Source: Halomonas sp. M20 (GTDB lineage: Bacteria > Pseudomonadota > Gammaproteobacteria > Pseudomonadales > Halomonadaceae). Taken from it: a DNA stretch of 64,000 bases. The notes under the pieces were generated by a model. That model did no database searches. It saw nothing but the letters and a program-made list of their open reading frames with translations, and was not told where the DNA came from. The DNA lies in assembly GCF_020622265.1 (NCBI RefSeq), contig NZ_JACNMQ010000005.1, positions 62,001-126,000 of the forward strand, read 5' to 3'. Both the position numbers and the translations under genes were made by a program. Positions within the stretch are counted from its first letter, which is position 1. Every line of letters begins with the position of its first letter. Positions 1-9,641 of the stretch are shown here, piece after piece.

Positions 1-725
1 TCCTCCACGGCGAAACGCTCCGCCACCGCCAGGGCCATGTCCGGCACCAGTAGTCGCTCCACTACCGATTCCGAGGCCAGGTTTGCGAACATCACCGTAT
101 GGGCGAATACCCCGGCATCGAGGAAGCGCTGACGAAAATAGTGGTAGTCGTCGAAGATCAGGCCCATGCCGCCGAACACCACCACGTCCGCGTCCGCGTG
201 AATGGCGATACGTGCAAGCAAAGCGTTGTAGGGCTCGCCGGCCACGGAGAAGATGGGAATCTTCTGGCTTTCCACCAGGGTGTTGAAGACGTCGATCATC
301 GGCACGTCGGTGCGAATCATGCGACTCGGCATTACCCGGCGCATGGGATTGACCGAAGGCCCGCCAATATCCACCCGACGATCCTCGGTAAGCGCCGGGC
401 CGCGATCCATGGGTTCGCCGAGGCTGTTGAAGGCGCGTCCCAGCACGTTCTGGGAGCAGGTGACCTGCATGGGATGACCGAGAAAGCGAACCGATGCCCG
501 GGTGGTCAGCCCGGCGGTGCCGCCAAAGACCTGCAGCGAGACCACGTCGTCATCGATGCGAATCACCTGGGCAAGCACCGTTTCGCCATTCGCCTTGCGT
601 AGACTGGCAATATCGCGAAAGCGTGCTGGCGTAGACTGATTCCCATCGCCGGTGGGCACCCGCACCCGCACGATGCCGCCGACGATGCTGAGAATGTTGC
701 GATAGTGACTGAGAGGTTGTGACAT
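1..725 (-). CDS. V/A-type ATP synthase subunit B, 5' part (runs off window)
   Basis: The first 241 codons of a leftward gene starting at the ATG read from 725 to 723; it continues past base 1. The translation begins MSQPLSHYRNILSIVGGIVR and carries V/A-ATPase B-subunit landmarks: a beta-barrel N-terminus, SVRFLGHPMQV near residue 80, then VNPMRR and TLVESQKIPIFSVAGEPYN around residues 125-165. Subunit B is the non-catalytic nucleotide-site partner of subunit A in the V1 head of the membrane rotary ATPase that couples ATP to H+ or Na+ transport. No clear Shine-Dalgarno precedes the ATG, and no subunit A reading frame lies directly upstream, where many bacterial operons place it. The family call is firm; ion specificity cannot be judged. 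Confidence 0.85.
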   Translation of the reverse strand, partial: MSQPLSHYRNILSIVGGIVRVRVPTGDGNQSTPARFRDIASLRKANGETVLAQVIRIDDDVVSLQVFGGTAGLTTRASVRFLGHPMQVTCSQNVLGRAFNSLGEPMDRGPALTEDRRVDIGGPSVNPMRRVMPSRMIRTDVPMIDVFNTLVESQKIPIFSVAGEPYNALLARIAIHADADVVVFGGMGLIFDDYHYFRQRFLDAGVFAHTVMFANLASESVVERLLVPDMALAVAERFAVE

Positions 726-1140
726 GCCAGGCCGATAGCTCCGCTCAATGGGGCCTTGTCTCGGCATGACTCAATCAACGCTGCCGAGGACAACGCGAGA
801 TTCGTCTAGAGGAGTGCACACTGGTTTGCATGATTTTTACTATTCTTCTAATGAACATGCCTCCAGCTTGCCAAAGAGTCAACCAGAGACGCAGGCACTC
901 ATGAGCTGGATCAAGATAGATGCGATGATTTGCCAGAGTATGTGCCCCGCCCTTGAAAACACCGGCGTTGAAGCGGCTTTTGCTGGAATCTGAAATTGAC
1001 GAGAGTTGGCATTTTTACTGCAAGTCTTGGTTTGCCCTAGGACTGCAAGCGAGGATGACGGCTTCGGATAGCGCCAAGGCCTGAAGGAAATGTACCATTA
1101 GCCAAGACGTCGACCCTGCGACCACAGAGGGACTTGCCTG
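726..1140. other. gap without a recognisable gene
   Basis: About 415 bases between the leftward V-ATPase subunit B gene and lldD. I see no convincing coding frame, RNA gene or strong hairpin. It should hold the promoters of both divergent genes. The last bases contain an AGAGGGA-like ribosome binding site for lldD. Confidence 0.5.
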
Positions 1141-2295
1141 ATGATCATTTCCGCTTCCACGGATTACCGGGCGGCAGCCAAACGCCGGCTGCCACCTTTT
1201 TTGTTTCACTATCTCGACGGTGGCTCCTACGCCGAACACACGCTCCGGCGCAATGTCGAGGATCTGGCGGATATCGCCCTGCGTCAGCGGGTGCTCAACG
1301 ACATGTCGGAATTGGATCTGACGACTCGTTTCTTCGATGAGACCCTGTCGATACCCCTGGCCTTGTCGCCAGTAGGCTTGACGGGCATGTACGCCCGTCG
1401 GGGCGAGGTGCAGGCGGCCAAGGCCGCGGAGTCGAAGGGTATTCCGTTCACCATGTCTACCGTGTCCGTGTGTCCGATTGAGGAGGTCGCCCCGGCCATC
1501 GAGCGTCCCATGTGGTTTCAGCTCTACATCCTCAAGGATCGGGGTTTCATGCGGAATGTGCTGGAGCGGGCCAAGGCCGCCGGAGTGACCACGCTGATAT
1601 TCACCGTGGATATGCCGGTACCGGGTTCCCGCTATCGCGATGCCCACTCGGGTATGAGCGGCCCCAACGCAGCAGCACGCCGGGTGCTGCAGGCCATGAC
1701 CCATCCACACTGGGCCTGGAACGTGGGCCTGCGCGGCAAGCCCCATGATTTGGGCAACATATCTACCTATCGCGGCAACCCGACGGGCCTTGCGGATTAC
1801 ATTGGCTGGCTGGGAGAGAACTTCGACCCGTCCATCTCCTGGAAGGAACTCGAGTGGATTCGCGAGTTCTGGGACGGCCCGATGATCATCAAGGGTATTC
1901 TCGATCCGGATGACGCCCGAGATGCGGTGTCTTTCGGTGCTGATGGGGTGGTGGTCTCCAATCACGGCGGGCGCCAGCTCGACGGCACACCTTCTACCGC
2001 GCGCGCCCTGCCGGCGATTGCGGATGCGGTGAAAGGCCAGCTCAAGATTATCGCCGACTCTGGGGTTCGCACTGGGCTTGACGTGGTGCGCATGCTCGCC
2101 CTTGGTGCCGACTGCGTCATGCTGGGGCGCGCCTATATCTATGCCCTGGCGGTAGACGGTGAGGCCGGGGTGTGTAATCTGCTGGATCTGATCGAAAAGG
2201 AGATGCGGGTGGCCATGGTGCTGACCGGCGCCCGGACCATCGATGACATCAACGCCGATATGCTGGTGCGGGAACTGAAACAGGCTGCCCGATAA
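1141..2295 (+). CDS. lldD: L-lactate dehydrogenase (FMN, respiratory)
   Basis: 384-residue FMN-dependent alpha-hydroxy-acid dehydrogenase that oxidises L-lactate to pyruvate and passes electrons to the quinone pool at the inner membrane. The whole protein follows E. coli LldD closely: [20 protein letters not shown] start, [15 protein letters not shown], the segment [20 protein letters not shown], and the catalytic [10 protein letters not shown] motif with the active-site histidine and substrate-binding arginine near residue 280. ATG at 1141 is preceded by AGAGGGA at good distance. No lactate permease or lldR regulator adjoins, so it appears to be a single-gene unit. Substrate is inferred from the close LldD resemblance; other 2-hydroxy-acids remain possible. 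Confidence 0.93.
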   Translation: MIISASTDYRAAAKRRLPPFLFHYLDGGSYAEHTLRRNVEDLADIALRQRVLNDMSELDLTTRFFDETLSIPLALSPVGLTGMYARRGEVQAAKAAESKGIPFTMSTVSVCPIEEVAPAIERPMWFQLYILKDRGFMRNVLERAKAAGVTTLIFTVDMPVPGSRYRDAHSGMSGPNAAARRVLQAMTHPHWAWNVGLRGKPHDLGNISTYRGNPTGLADYIGWLGENFDPSISWKELEWIREFWDGPMIIKGILDPDDARDAVSFGADGVVVSNHGGRQLDGTPSTARALPAIADAVKGQLKIIADSGVRTGLDVVRMLALGADCVMLGRAYIYALAVDGEAGVCNLLDLIEKEMRVAMVLTGARTIDDINADMLVRELKQAAR

Positions 2296-2495
2296 CCAGA
2301 ACTGGAAAAAGAGTGAGAGGTCTCGTTAGTTATCGAACTTGGGTACCTTGATCATGATTATCATCCCTCTGAAGTCAAATGTGGAATTCACTCCCAAGAT
2401 AGACCACCTTCAAGGATACAAGCGAAGGTCTGATCTGCGCTTGAGTGCTGTAAAACACCTTTCACCAAAAAGCCGTGGGAATCTATTTTTAACTC

Positions 2496-3419
2496 ATGAA
2501 AACCTCAGCTCGCTATAACAGCGCTCGGGAGCGATTACAGGCCGGTCAGACACTGGTTCTCGATGGCGGTGTCTCGACGGAACTCGAAAGGCGCGGTATC
2601 TCGATGTCCGATGAACTTTGGTCTGGTCGGGCTATTCTCGATCATGAAGACGCGATCATCGATATGCACCGAGCCTATATCGACGCCGGCGCCGATGTCA
2701 TCACCGCCAACACCTATGCCTCCTCTCGGCTCATGCTGGAACCTGCGGGCCTCGAGGATAGAGTCGAAGAGATCAACCGGCGCTCCATCGAGGCAGCGCT
2801 CGAGGCGCGGGAGCGTGCCGGTACCCCGCAGGTGCTTGTCGCCGGAGCCATGTCCCATATGGTGCCTATTGCCAAGGGCAGCTATCGCGCTACCACTCCA
2901 AAGCCGCTACCTTCCCAGGTAATGACGGCGGCCTTTCACGAACTGGCGGAGATTCACGCCTCTGCCGGTGCCGATCTGCTGCTGCTCGAGATGATGTCGA
3001 TACCGTCGCGCATGAGCGCGATGTTCGATGCCCTGAGCGATACGCCGCTGCCGGTCTGGTGTGGCATGTCAGCCGCCCGGGACGAGCAGGGTGGTCTGTA
3101 TTCCTGGCATGAGCGAACCACACCCTTCAGCGATATCGTCGATCTGGCAGCTCGCCAGCATTTCGACGTGCTGGGCATCATGCATACGAGTGCCGAATTG
3201 ATCGCCGAAGCGCTCTCCATCATGCGCGAAAGGCACAAAGGCCCGCTCATGGCTTATCCGGATTCCGGCTATCTGGAAATGCCTCATTGGCGTTTCGTGG
3301 ATACCGTCACGCCGGAGCACTTTGCGGAATTTGCCCGCGAGTGGCAAGAAGAAGGCGCTCAGATTATCGGTGGCTGCTGTGGACTGGGACCAGAGCACAT
3401 CAAGGCGATTGTGTCTTGA
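2496..3419 (+). CDS. Homocysteine S-methyltransferase family protein
   Basis: 307-residue TIM-barrel protein of the homocysteine S-methyltransferase (BHMT/MmuM) family. It has the N-terminal LDGGVSTELERRG segment, an internal ADVITANTY motif near residue 70, and the C-terminal GGCCG at about 295-299 that supplies the paired zinc-binding cysteines used to activate homocysteine. Members move a methyl group from S-methylmethionine, S-adenosylmethionine or betaine to homocysteine to make methionine; the donor cannot be read from sequence. The ATG at 2496 has only a weak ribosome binding site. It stands alone, with a 200-base gap behind lldD and a pseudogene immediately downstream. Confidence 0.85.
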   Translation: MKTSARYNSARERLQAGQTLVLDGGVSTELERRGISMSDELWSGRAILDHEDAIIDMHRAYIDAGADVITANTYASSRLMLEPAGLEDRVEEINRRSIEAALEARERAGTPQVLVAGAMSHMVPIAKGSYRATTPKPLPSQVMTAAFHELAEIHASAGADLLLLEMMSIPSRMSAMFDALSDTPLPVWCGMSAARDEQGGLYSWHERTTPFSDIVDLAARQHFDVLGIMHTSAELIAEALSIMRERHKGPLMAYPDSGYLEMPHWRFVDTVTPEHFAEFAREWQEEGAQIIGGCCGLGPEHIKAIVS

Positions 3420-3420
3420 T

Positions 3421-3813
3421 CTACCAACAACCATCGATGCGGTCATCAACTACAAGACTGCGAAGGATCTGAAAGCAGCGCTTAGCGTTGCCTGCCCGCA
3501 CGGCATTGACGTCTACTTCGATAATGTCGGCGGCACTTAGGCGGCGATGTCACTGATCAACTACCGCGTCCGCATCGTGATATGCGGGCAGAAAGCTCAA
3601 TACAACGACGCCTCATCTAATAGCGGCGCTGTCGCGCCTCAAATCCTGATCAAGAAGAGTGTCAAGATAAAAGGCTTCGTGGTGTACGACTACCAGGGTA
3701 GAAACGACGAAGCCATCGAGCATTTCGGCAAATGGATCAAGGAAGACAAGCAACTGGTCAAGCTTGCCGGCCAAGGCTCGCTCAAAGCCCGATACGATGC
3801 GCCCGGTCGGTGA
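3421..3813 (+). pseudogene. Remnant of an NADP-dependent oxidoreductase (MDR/CurA type)
   Basis: One frame reads IDAVINYKTAKDLKAAL, then GIDVYFDNVGG, an in-frame TAG at 3538-3540, then RVRIVICGQKAQYND and IKGFVVYDYQ. This is the C-terminal half of a medium-chain NADP-dependent oxidoreductase of the CurA/leukotriene-B4-dehydrogenase type, where the VYFDNVGG and CGxxxxYN segments line the cofactor pocket. The N-terminal catalytic half is absent, the middle is interrupted by the stop, and the end runs into the 3' end of nirF on the other strand. Homology starts within about 20 bases of the preceding gene's stop, so a deletion joined the two. Treated as non-functional. Confidence 0.8.
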
Positions 3814-5005
3814 AGAAGATGCCACTGGGCGATTCCGCGGGCAGCGTGGCCAGTTCCTCGAAAGTGTCGGTGTCGTAGACCTTGATGTGATCGCTGTCCC
3901 GCGCCGAGATCCAGATATGCTCGCCCCGGGGGGTAAATTCCATGTGCAGAATAGAATCCCCGGCGGCCAGGGTCTTGACCACCTCCTTGCTGCGAGTGTC
4001 GATCACCTGGACGACGTCGTTCTTGGGATGAGCGAAGCTGACCCACACCTGGCGCTGGTCCGGGCGGCTCATCACGAACACCGGCTGACCCTGCACCGGG
4101 ATGCGCTTGTCCAATGTCCAGTCGGTGGTATCCGCTACCAGCACCTCGTGGCGACCCACCGCCGGGAAATAAGCCTGGTCTCCCGCCAAGGCCCAGCCTT
4201 CCAGATGCGGCATCTTGTACACCGGCAGGCGTTTCTCGCCGCGCCCATAGTTCGGCAGGATGCGCTCGACGCCTTGCTCCGGGTGCCATAGATCGAGCAT
4301 GGCCAGGCCGTCCTCGCCAAACAGGCCCGCAATATAGTAGCGCCCATTGGGGCTAATGAGGGCGTCGTAGGGCTTCTCGCCGATATTCTCGAAGCGGGTG
4401 ATGTCGGGTTGATCGTCAGTCATGTCCAGGGTCCAGATCTCACCGGCGTCGAACAGGCTGAAGACGAAGTCGTTGCCCGGCACGTCCACCAGTCCAACGG
4501 TCTTGGAGCGCTCGGTACTGCCCTTAGGCGTCCGGTAGGTGGCGGGAATGTCCGCCACCAGGCCGAGATCGGTGCTTTCGAAGATCTTGACGCCGCCGGG
4601 TTCGTAGTTGGCCACGGCCACATAGTCGCCGTCCTGGGAGATGGCGCCGCCGATGCTGTTGCCGGACTGAATGACGCGCTCAATGATCTCCCCGGTGAGT
4701 ATGTCTACCTTGGTCAAGCCTCCATCGCGTCCGAAGACGAAGGCATAACGCGCATCCCGAGTAAACTTGACCGATGCGTGAGAAAGGTCGCCAAGCCCTT
4801 CGATGCGCCTCAGGATCGCGCGCTCGCTGGTATCGACGATCAAAAGACTGCCGGTAGCGCGTTCCACCACCACACCAAGATCGCCGGTACCGCGTAGTTC
4901 GGTATCTGGCGTCAGCGTCTGGCAGCCTGCCAGCAAGGCAAGCGCGCTACCGATCAATAACGTCTTGAAATAAAATGGCTCTTTAAAGAAAGAGGGCAAA
5001 AACAT
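3782..5005 (-). CDS. nirF: NirF, heme d1 biosynthesis lipoprotein
   Basis: 407-residue periplasmic beta-propeller protein required for heme d1 synthesis; known NirF proteins bind d1-type tetrapyrroles. A signal sequence ends in the lipobox LLAGC, so it is probably an outer- or inner-leaflet-anchored lipoprotein. Propeller repeats such as VVERATGSLLIVD, DARYAFVFGRDGG and NGRYYIAGLFG match the d1-domain fold of NirS and NirN but there is no CxxCH. I chose the ATG read from 5005, which has AAGGAAA eight bases before it; an in-frame ATG at 5038 would overlap nirC but lacks a ribosome site. It follows nirC on the leftward strand, opposite the rest of the nir cluster. Confidence 0.93.
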   Translation of the reverse strand: MFLPSFFKEPFYFKTLLIGSALALLAGCQTLTPDTELRGTGDLGVVVERATGSLLIVDTSERAILRRIEGLGDLSHASVKFTRDARYAFVFGRDGGLTKVDILTGEIIERVIQSGNSIGGAISQDGDYVAVANYEPGGVKIFESTDLGLVADIPATYRTPKGSTERSKTVGLVDVPGNDFVFSLFDAGEIWTLDMTDDQPDITRFENIGEKPYDALISPNGRYYIAGLFGEDGLAMLDLWHPEQGVERILPNYGRGEKRLPVYKMPHLEGWALAGDQAYFPAVGRHEVLVADTTDWTLDKRIPVQGQPVFVMSRPDQRQVWVSFAHPKNDVVQVIDTRSKEVVKTLAAGDSILHMEFTPRGEHIWISARDSDHIKVYDTDTFEELATLPAESPSGIFFTDRAHRIGL

Positions 5006-5021
5006 CGCGGGTTTCCTTGGA

Positions 5022-5345
5022 TCAGCGTGGGGGAGCATCTTTTTTCAACTGTTCGGCAAGCCAGGCTGCGTCTTGTCGAGTCAATAGTTCAGACCAGGGC
5101 GGCATCGCGGTACCGGGTATGCCATGCAAGATGATACCGATGAGGGCGGTAACGTCGTAACGCGCCATGCGCTCCGGAAGTAGGGAAGGCCCGAGACCGC
5201 CGCGCAGGGTCATGCCATGGCAGGAGCCGCAATCCTGGTAGAGCAGCGTCTCGAGTTCGGCCTGCCGGCTTGGCGCCGGATCCCCCGAAACGGCGGGCGC
5301 TACCAGCAAAAGCAATAACGCGATTCCCCAGTGGCGGTAACGCAT
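5022..5345 (-). CDS. nirC: NirC, periplasmic c-type cytochrome
   Basis: 107-residue monoheme cytochrome c with a signal peptide (hydrophobic stretch then AVSGDPAP) and one heme site CGSCH at residues 39-43, plus a late methionine (GTAMPPW) as likely sixth ligand. In Pseudomonas NirC donates electrons in nitrite-reductase maturation or serves as an electron donor to NirS. The ATG read from 5345 has a GAGG ribosome site; the TTG two codons upstream is less likely. First gene of the leftward nirCF unit, 332 bases from nirS, with an FNR/Dnr box and an NsrR-like palindrome in front. Confidence 0.9.
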   Translation of the reverse strand: MRYRHWGIALLLLLVAPAVSGDPAPSRQAELETLLYQDCGSCHGMTLRGGLGPSLLPERMARYDVTALIGIILHGIPGTAMPPWSELLTRQDAAWLAEQLKKDAPPR

Positions 5346-5366
5346 GCGCAAACCTCGCAGAATACA

Positions 5367-5389
5367 AAAATGCTTTTAATATGCATGTT
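5367..5389. promoter_or_regulatory. NsrR-like operator in front of nirC
   Basis: 23-bp imperfect palindrome with half-sites AAAATGCTTTT and TATGCATGTT separated by about one base; fits the published NsrR operator pattern (AAGATGCATTT inverted repeat). It lies 21 bases before the nirC ATG and covers the start point expected if the FNR/Dnr box at 5421-5434 acts at -41.5 on nirC, which would suit NO-relieved repression. Site function is inferred. Confidence 0.65.
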
Positions 5390-5420
5390 TATATCTTTAC
5401 ACCGATTAACCGGATGAATC

Positions 5421-5434
5421 TTGATTCTGATCAA
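5421..5434. promoter_or_regulatory. FNR/Anr/Dnr box between nirC and nirS
   Basis: TTGATTCTGATCAA, a perfect TTGAT-N4-ATCAA palindrome, the recognised site of FNR/Anr/Dnr-type regulators that turn on denitrification at low oxygen or in the presence of NO. It is the only perfect copy I found. It sits 75 bases before nirC and about 244 bases before nirS, so it may serve both directions; a GATTAT -10-like element near 5460 fits a rightward start. Confidence 0.85.
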
Positions 5435-5545
5435 TAACGGCCTGGTTGCCTGCTGTCAGGATTATTCCAGTAAAACTAGGCAAAAAGGTTAGATAAGCAA
5501 GAGGCTTCTTATGCTGTGAAGTTGTTTTCCTGATAAGAAGTAAAA

Positions 5546-5568
5546 CATATGCATTTTAAAAAACGGAA
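5546..5568. promoter_or_regulatory. Possible NsrR half-site in nirS leader
   Basis: The left half CATATGCATTT followed by TAAAA resembles the NsrR half-site, but the right half (ending ACGGAA) does not match. It is 110 bases before the nirS ATG. Weak; could be chance in AT-rich leader sequence. Confidence 0.3.
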
Positions 5569-5632
5569 GTAGTGTCCAACAGAGTGGTGTTGCTAGCTGG
5601 CTTGCTTCTGCAACGAATAACAACGCATGTGA

Positions 5633-7447
<1,815 letters not shown>

Positions 7448-7603
7448 GGAATCCCTGAATAAATGGCTGCACTGACGGAGCGCTACGTTGCGCGGTACTC
7501 AAAAGCTCGCCTAACGACCAGTTATGTCTCGCTTTTTGCGTTCCGTGCGCCTTGCGCTCCGCACAGTTCGCCGATTTCTACAGCGATTCGCAAATAAGAG
7601 GAA

Positions 7604-7623
7604 GACGGGCCGAAAGGCCCGTC
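7604..7623 (+). other. GC-rich hairpin between nirS and nirD
   Basis: Eight-base stem GACGGGCC / GGCCCGTC closed by a GAAA tetraloop, in the interval between nirS and nirD. It lacks a following T run, so it is not a classic intrinsic terminator. It could be a REP-like element, a stabiliser of the nirS message 3' end, or a processing site that separates abundant nirS mRNA from the biosynthesis genes. Confidence 0.6.
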
Positions 7624-7651
7624 CTACCAACATTAACAGTGAGCTGTGCCG

Positions 7652-8137
7652 ATGCCTCCACTTATCCACCAACTCGATACGCTGGATCGCCGCCTGATCG
7701 ATGGTTATCAGCGCGGCTTTCTTGTCTGCGAGCGCCCCTATGCCGTCATGGCCGACGACCTAGGCATGACCGAGAGCGAACTGCTCGTGCGTCTGGAGCG
7801 CTTGCAGACACTCGGCGTGCTGAGTCGGGTGGGGCCGGTCTTCGAGCATACCAAGGCCGGTGCCAGCCTGTTGGCGGCCGTCGCGGTGCCGAAGAACGAA
7901 CAAGAGGCATACGCAGAGCTCATCAATCGCGCTCCCGGGGTAAATCACAACTACGCCCGGGAGCATGATTACAATCTATGGTTCGTCATGACTGCCGCCG
8001 ACGAAGAACAGCTCGGTAGGCGGCTCGATCATCTGGAAGCCGAACTCGATCGACCGATTCTGCGTCTGCCGATGCTTGAGGGTTTTCATATCGACCTGAG
8101 TTTCCCCATTCCCTGGCAGGAGCTGGAAAGCGCATGA
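7652..8137 (+). CDS. nirD: NirD, siroheme decarboxylase subunit (heme d1 pathway)
   Basis: 161-residue Lrp/AsnC-fold protein. With NirL, NirG and NirH it decarboxylates siroheme to 12,18-didecarboxysiroheme during heme d1 synthesis in the cytoplasm. It shows the N-terminal helix-turn-helix-like half (LDRRLIDGYQRGFLVCERPY) and the C-terminal ferredoxin-like half with NHNYAREHDYNLWFVM, containing the conserved histidines. ATG at 7652 is spaced well from GTGAG; a GTG at 7646 is an alternative. First gene of the tight nirDLGHJEN run; its stop overlaps nirL by four bases. Confidence 0.9.
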   Translation: MPPLIHQLDTLDRRLIDGYQRGFLVCERPYAVMADDLGMTESELLVRLERLQTLGVLSRVGPVFEHTKAGASLLAAVAVPKNEQEAYAELINRAPGVNHNYAREHDYNLWFVMTAADEEQLGRRLDHLEAELDRPILRLPMLEGFHIDLSFPIPWQELESA

Positions 8138-8637
8138 ATCAGGTCGCTGAACTATACATGGACACCGAGGCCGAACAGCGCTTGCGAGCTCTGATCGAGA
8201 AAGGACTGCCCCTGACCTCTAGGCCCTGGCAGACTCTGGCCGATCAGTGCGACATGAGCGAAGCCCGCGTCATGGCCACGATCGAGCGCTGGCAGTCGGA
8301 AGGGTTGATCAAACGCCTGGGCCTGGTGATCAAGCATCGGCCTCTAGGCATCAAGGCGAACGCCATGGTGGTGTGGGACATCCCGGATGACCAGGTTGCG
8401 ATGGTGGGTCGTCGTCTTGCCGCAGAGCGTGCGGTAACACTGTGCTATCGCCGCCCACGCCGGTTGCCGGACTGGCCGTTCAACCTGTTCTGCATGATTC
8501 ACGGCATCGCTCGCCAGCGCGTATTGCTGGAACTCGATGCGCTCACCCAGCGCCAGGGCCTAGAGGCGATACCTCGCCAGGTGTTGTTCAGTACCCATGC
8601 CTATCGTCAACGGGGGGCGCGCTATGCCGCTGAGTGA
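8134..8637 (+). CDS. nirL: NirL, siroheme decarboxylase subunit
   Basis: 167-residue Lrp/AsnC-type member of the siroheme decarboxylase. It carries the HTH-like N-terminal half and the CYRRPRRLPDWPFNLFCMIHG segment, the motif that distinguishes the NirL/NirH partner from NirD/NirG (which have an NYxREHxxNxWFV motif). Pairs of these two types form the active heterodimer. Translation starts at the ATGA overlap with nirD. Because alternating pairs D/L and G/H are all present, the decarboxylase here is the four-gene form as in Pseudomonas aeruginosa. Confidence 0.9.
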   Translation: MNQVAELYMDTEAEQRLRALIEKGLPLTSRPWQTLADQCDMSEARVMATIERWQSEGLIKRLGLVIKHRPLGIKANAMVVWDIPDDQVAMVGRRLAAERAVTLCYRRPRRLPDWPFNLFCMIHGIARQRVLLELDALTQRQGLEAIPRQVLFSTHAYRQRGARYAAE

Positions 8638-9112
8638 CAAGTCCCGAGGGACTGGTGCCGCTGTCGAACTCGATGCGCTCGATCGTCGGATCCTCAATCG
8701 ATTGCAGGATGGCCTGCCGATCGTCGAAGCGCCTTTCGCGGTGGTGGCCCAGGAGCTCGAGATAGAAGAGCAGATGCTGCTCGAACGTCTGAATGACTTA
8801 CGTGAAAGTGGGGTGCTTAGCCGTTTCGGCCCCATGTATCACGCCGAGCGATTGGGTGGCGGGCTGACCCTGGCGGCCATGTCCATACCGGAAATCTATT
8901 TCAATGCCGTCGCCGAAGAGGTCAATGCCTTTGCCGAGGTCGCCCACAACTATCGTCGCGAGCATCGCCTCAACATGTGGTTCGTGCTGGCAACCGAGAC
9001 CCCGGAGCGCATCGGTGACGTAATCGCCGCGATCGAGGCTGCTACCGGCTACCCGGTCTACAACATGCCCAAGCAGGAGGAATTTCATGTCCGACTCCAC
9101 CTGCCGGTCTGA
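8624..9112 (+). CDS. nirG: NirG, siroheme decarboxylase subunit
   Basis: 162-residue Lrp/AsnC-fold protein of the NirD/NirG type, with AHNYRREHRLNMWFVL near residue 115 as diagnostic motif. It acts with the other three subunits in removing two acetate carboxyls from siroheme. I chose ATG 8624, which overlaps the end of nirL and has a GGGGGG purine stretch just ahead; an in-frame ATG at 8597 would add nine residues. It overlaps nirH at its 3' end, so the four genes are translationally coupled. Confidence 0.9.
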   Translation: MPLSDKSRGTGAAVELDALDRRILNRLQDGLPIVEAPFAVVAQELEIEEQMLLERLNDLRESGVLSRFGPMYHAERLGGGLTLAAMSIPEIYFNAVAEEVNAFAEVAHNYRREHRLNMWFVLATETPERIGDVIAAIEAATGYPVYNMPKQEEFHVRLHLPV

Positions 9113-9623
9113 GTCATCTAACGGCGCCGTGTTCGATGAGCAGGATCGCGCCATCGTTCTGGCGACCCAGTCCGGCTTGCCTCTGGTTTCCGATCCCTGG
9201 GGGGCGGTAGGCGCGCAAGTGGACATGAGTGCCGAGGAAGTCCGCCGGCGCATGCAGCGCATGCAGGAAACGGGTGTGATTAGACGCATCGCCGCGGTGC
9301 CCAACCACTATCGCCTGGGGTATGTAGCCAACGGCATGACCGTGTGGGATATCGAGGATGACGAGATCGATCGGATGGGCCGCGAAGTGGCGCGTCATCC
9401 GGGGGTTAGCCACTGCTACCGCCGCCCACGGCACCTGCCTGAATGGCCTTACAACCTGTTCGCCATGCTGCATGGTCGCAGCCGGGAAGAGGTCGAGCGT
9501 CAAGCCGATGAGCTTGCGGCGCTATTGGGCCATGCCTGCCGCGACCATCAAATTCTTTATAGTTCGCGTATTCTCAAGAAGACCGGACTGCGCCTGGCCG
9601 TGGACAGTCCAGGACGCACTTGA
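9087..9623 (+). CDS. nirH: NirH, siroheme decarboxylase subunit
   Basis: 178-residue Lrp/AsnC-fold protein of the NirL/NirH type, marked by HCYRRPRHLPEWPYNLFAML around residue 110. Start ATG 9087 lies inside the end of nirG and follows a strong AGGAGG. It completes the D-L-G-H set for siroheme decarboxylation and stops 18 bases before nirJ. NirL and NirH are similar to each other, as are NirD and NirG, consistent with duplication of a D/L pair. Confidence 0.9.
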   Translation: MSDSTCRSESSNGAVFDEQDRAIVLATQSGLPLVSDPWGAVGAQVDMSAEEVRRRMQRMQETGVIRRIAAVPNHYRLGYVANGMTVWDIEDDEIDRMGREVARHPGVSHCYRRPRHLPEWPYNLFAMLHGRSREEVERQADELAALLGHACRDHQILYSSRILKKTGLRLAVDSPGRT

Positions 9624-9641
9624 CCGAACAAGGAGATCGCC

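Noticed and set aside
1015-1965. Long leftward open frame (316 codons) opposite lldD
   Set aside because: It lies fully antisense to lldD, has no recognisable domain and shows the composition of a complement of a GC-rich coding strand.
2331-2370. TTGATCATGATTAT as an FNR-type box after lldD
   Set aside because: The right half does not match ATCAA, and it lies between two genes with no denitrification link.
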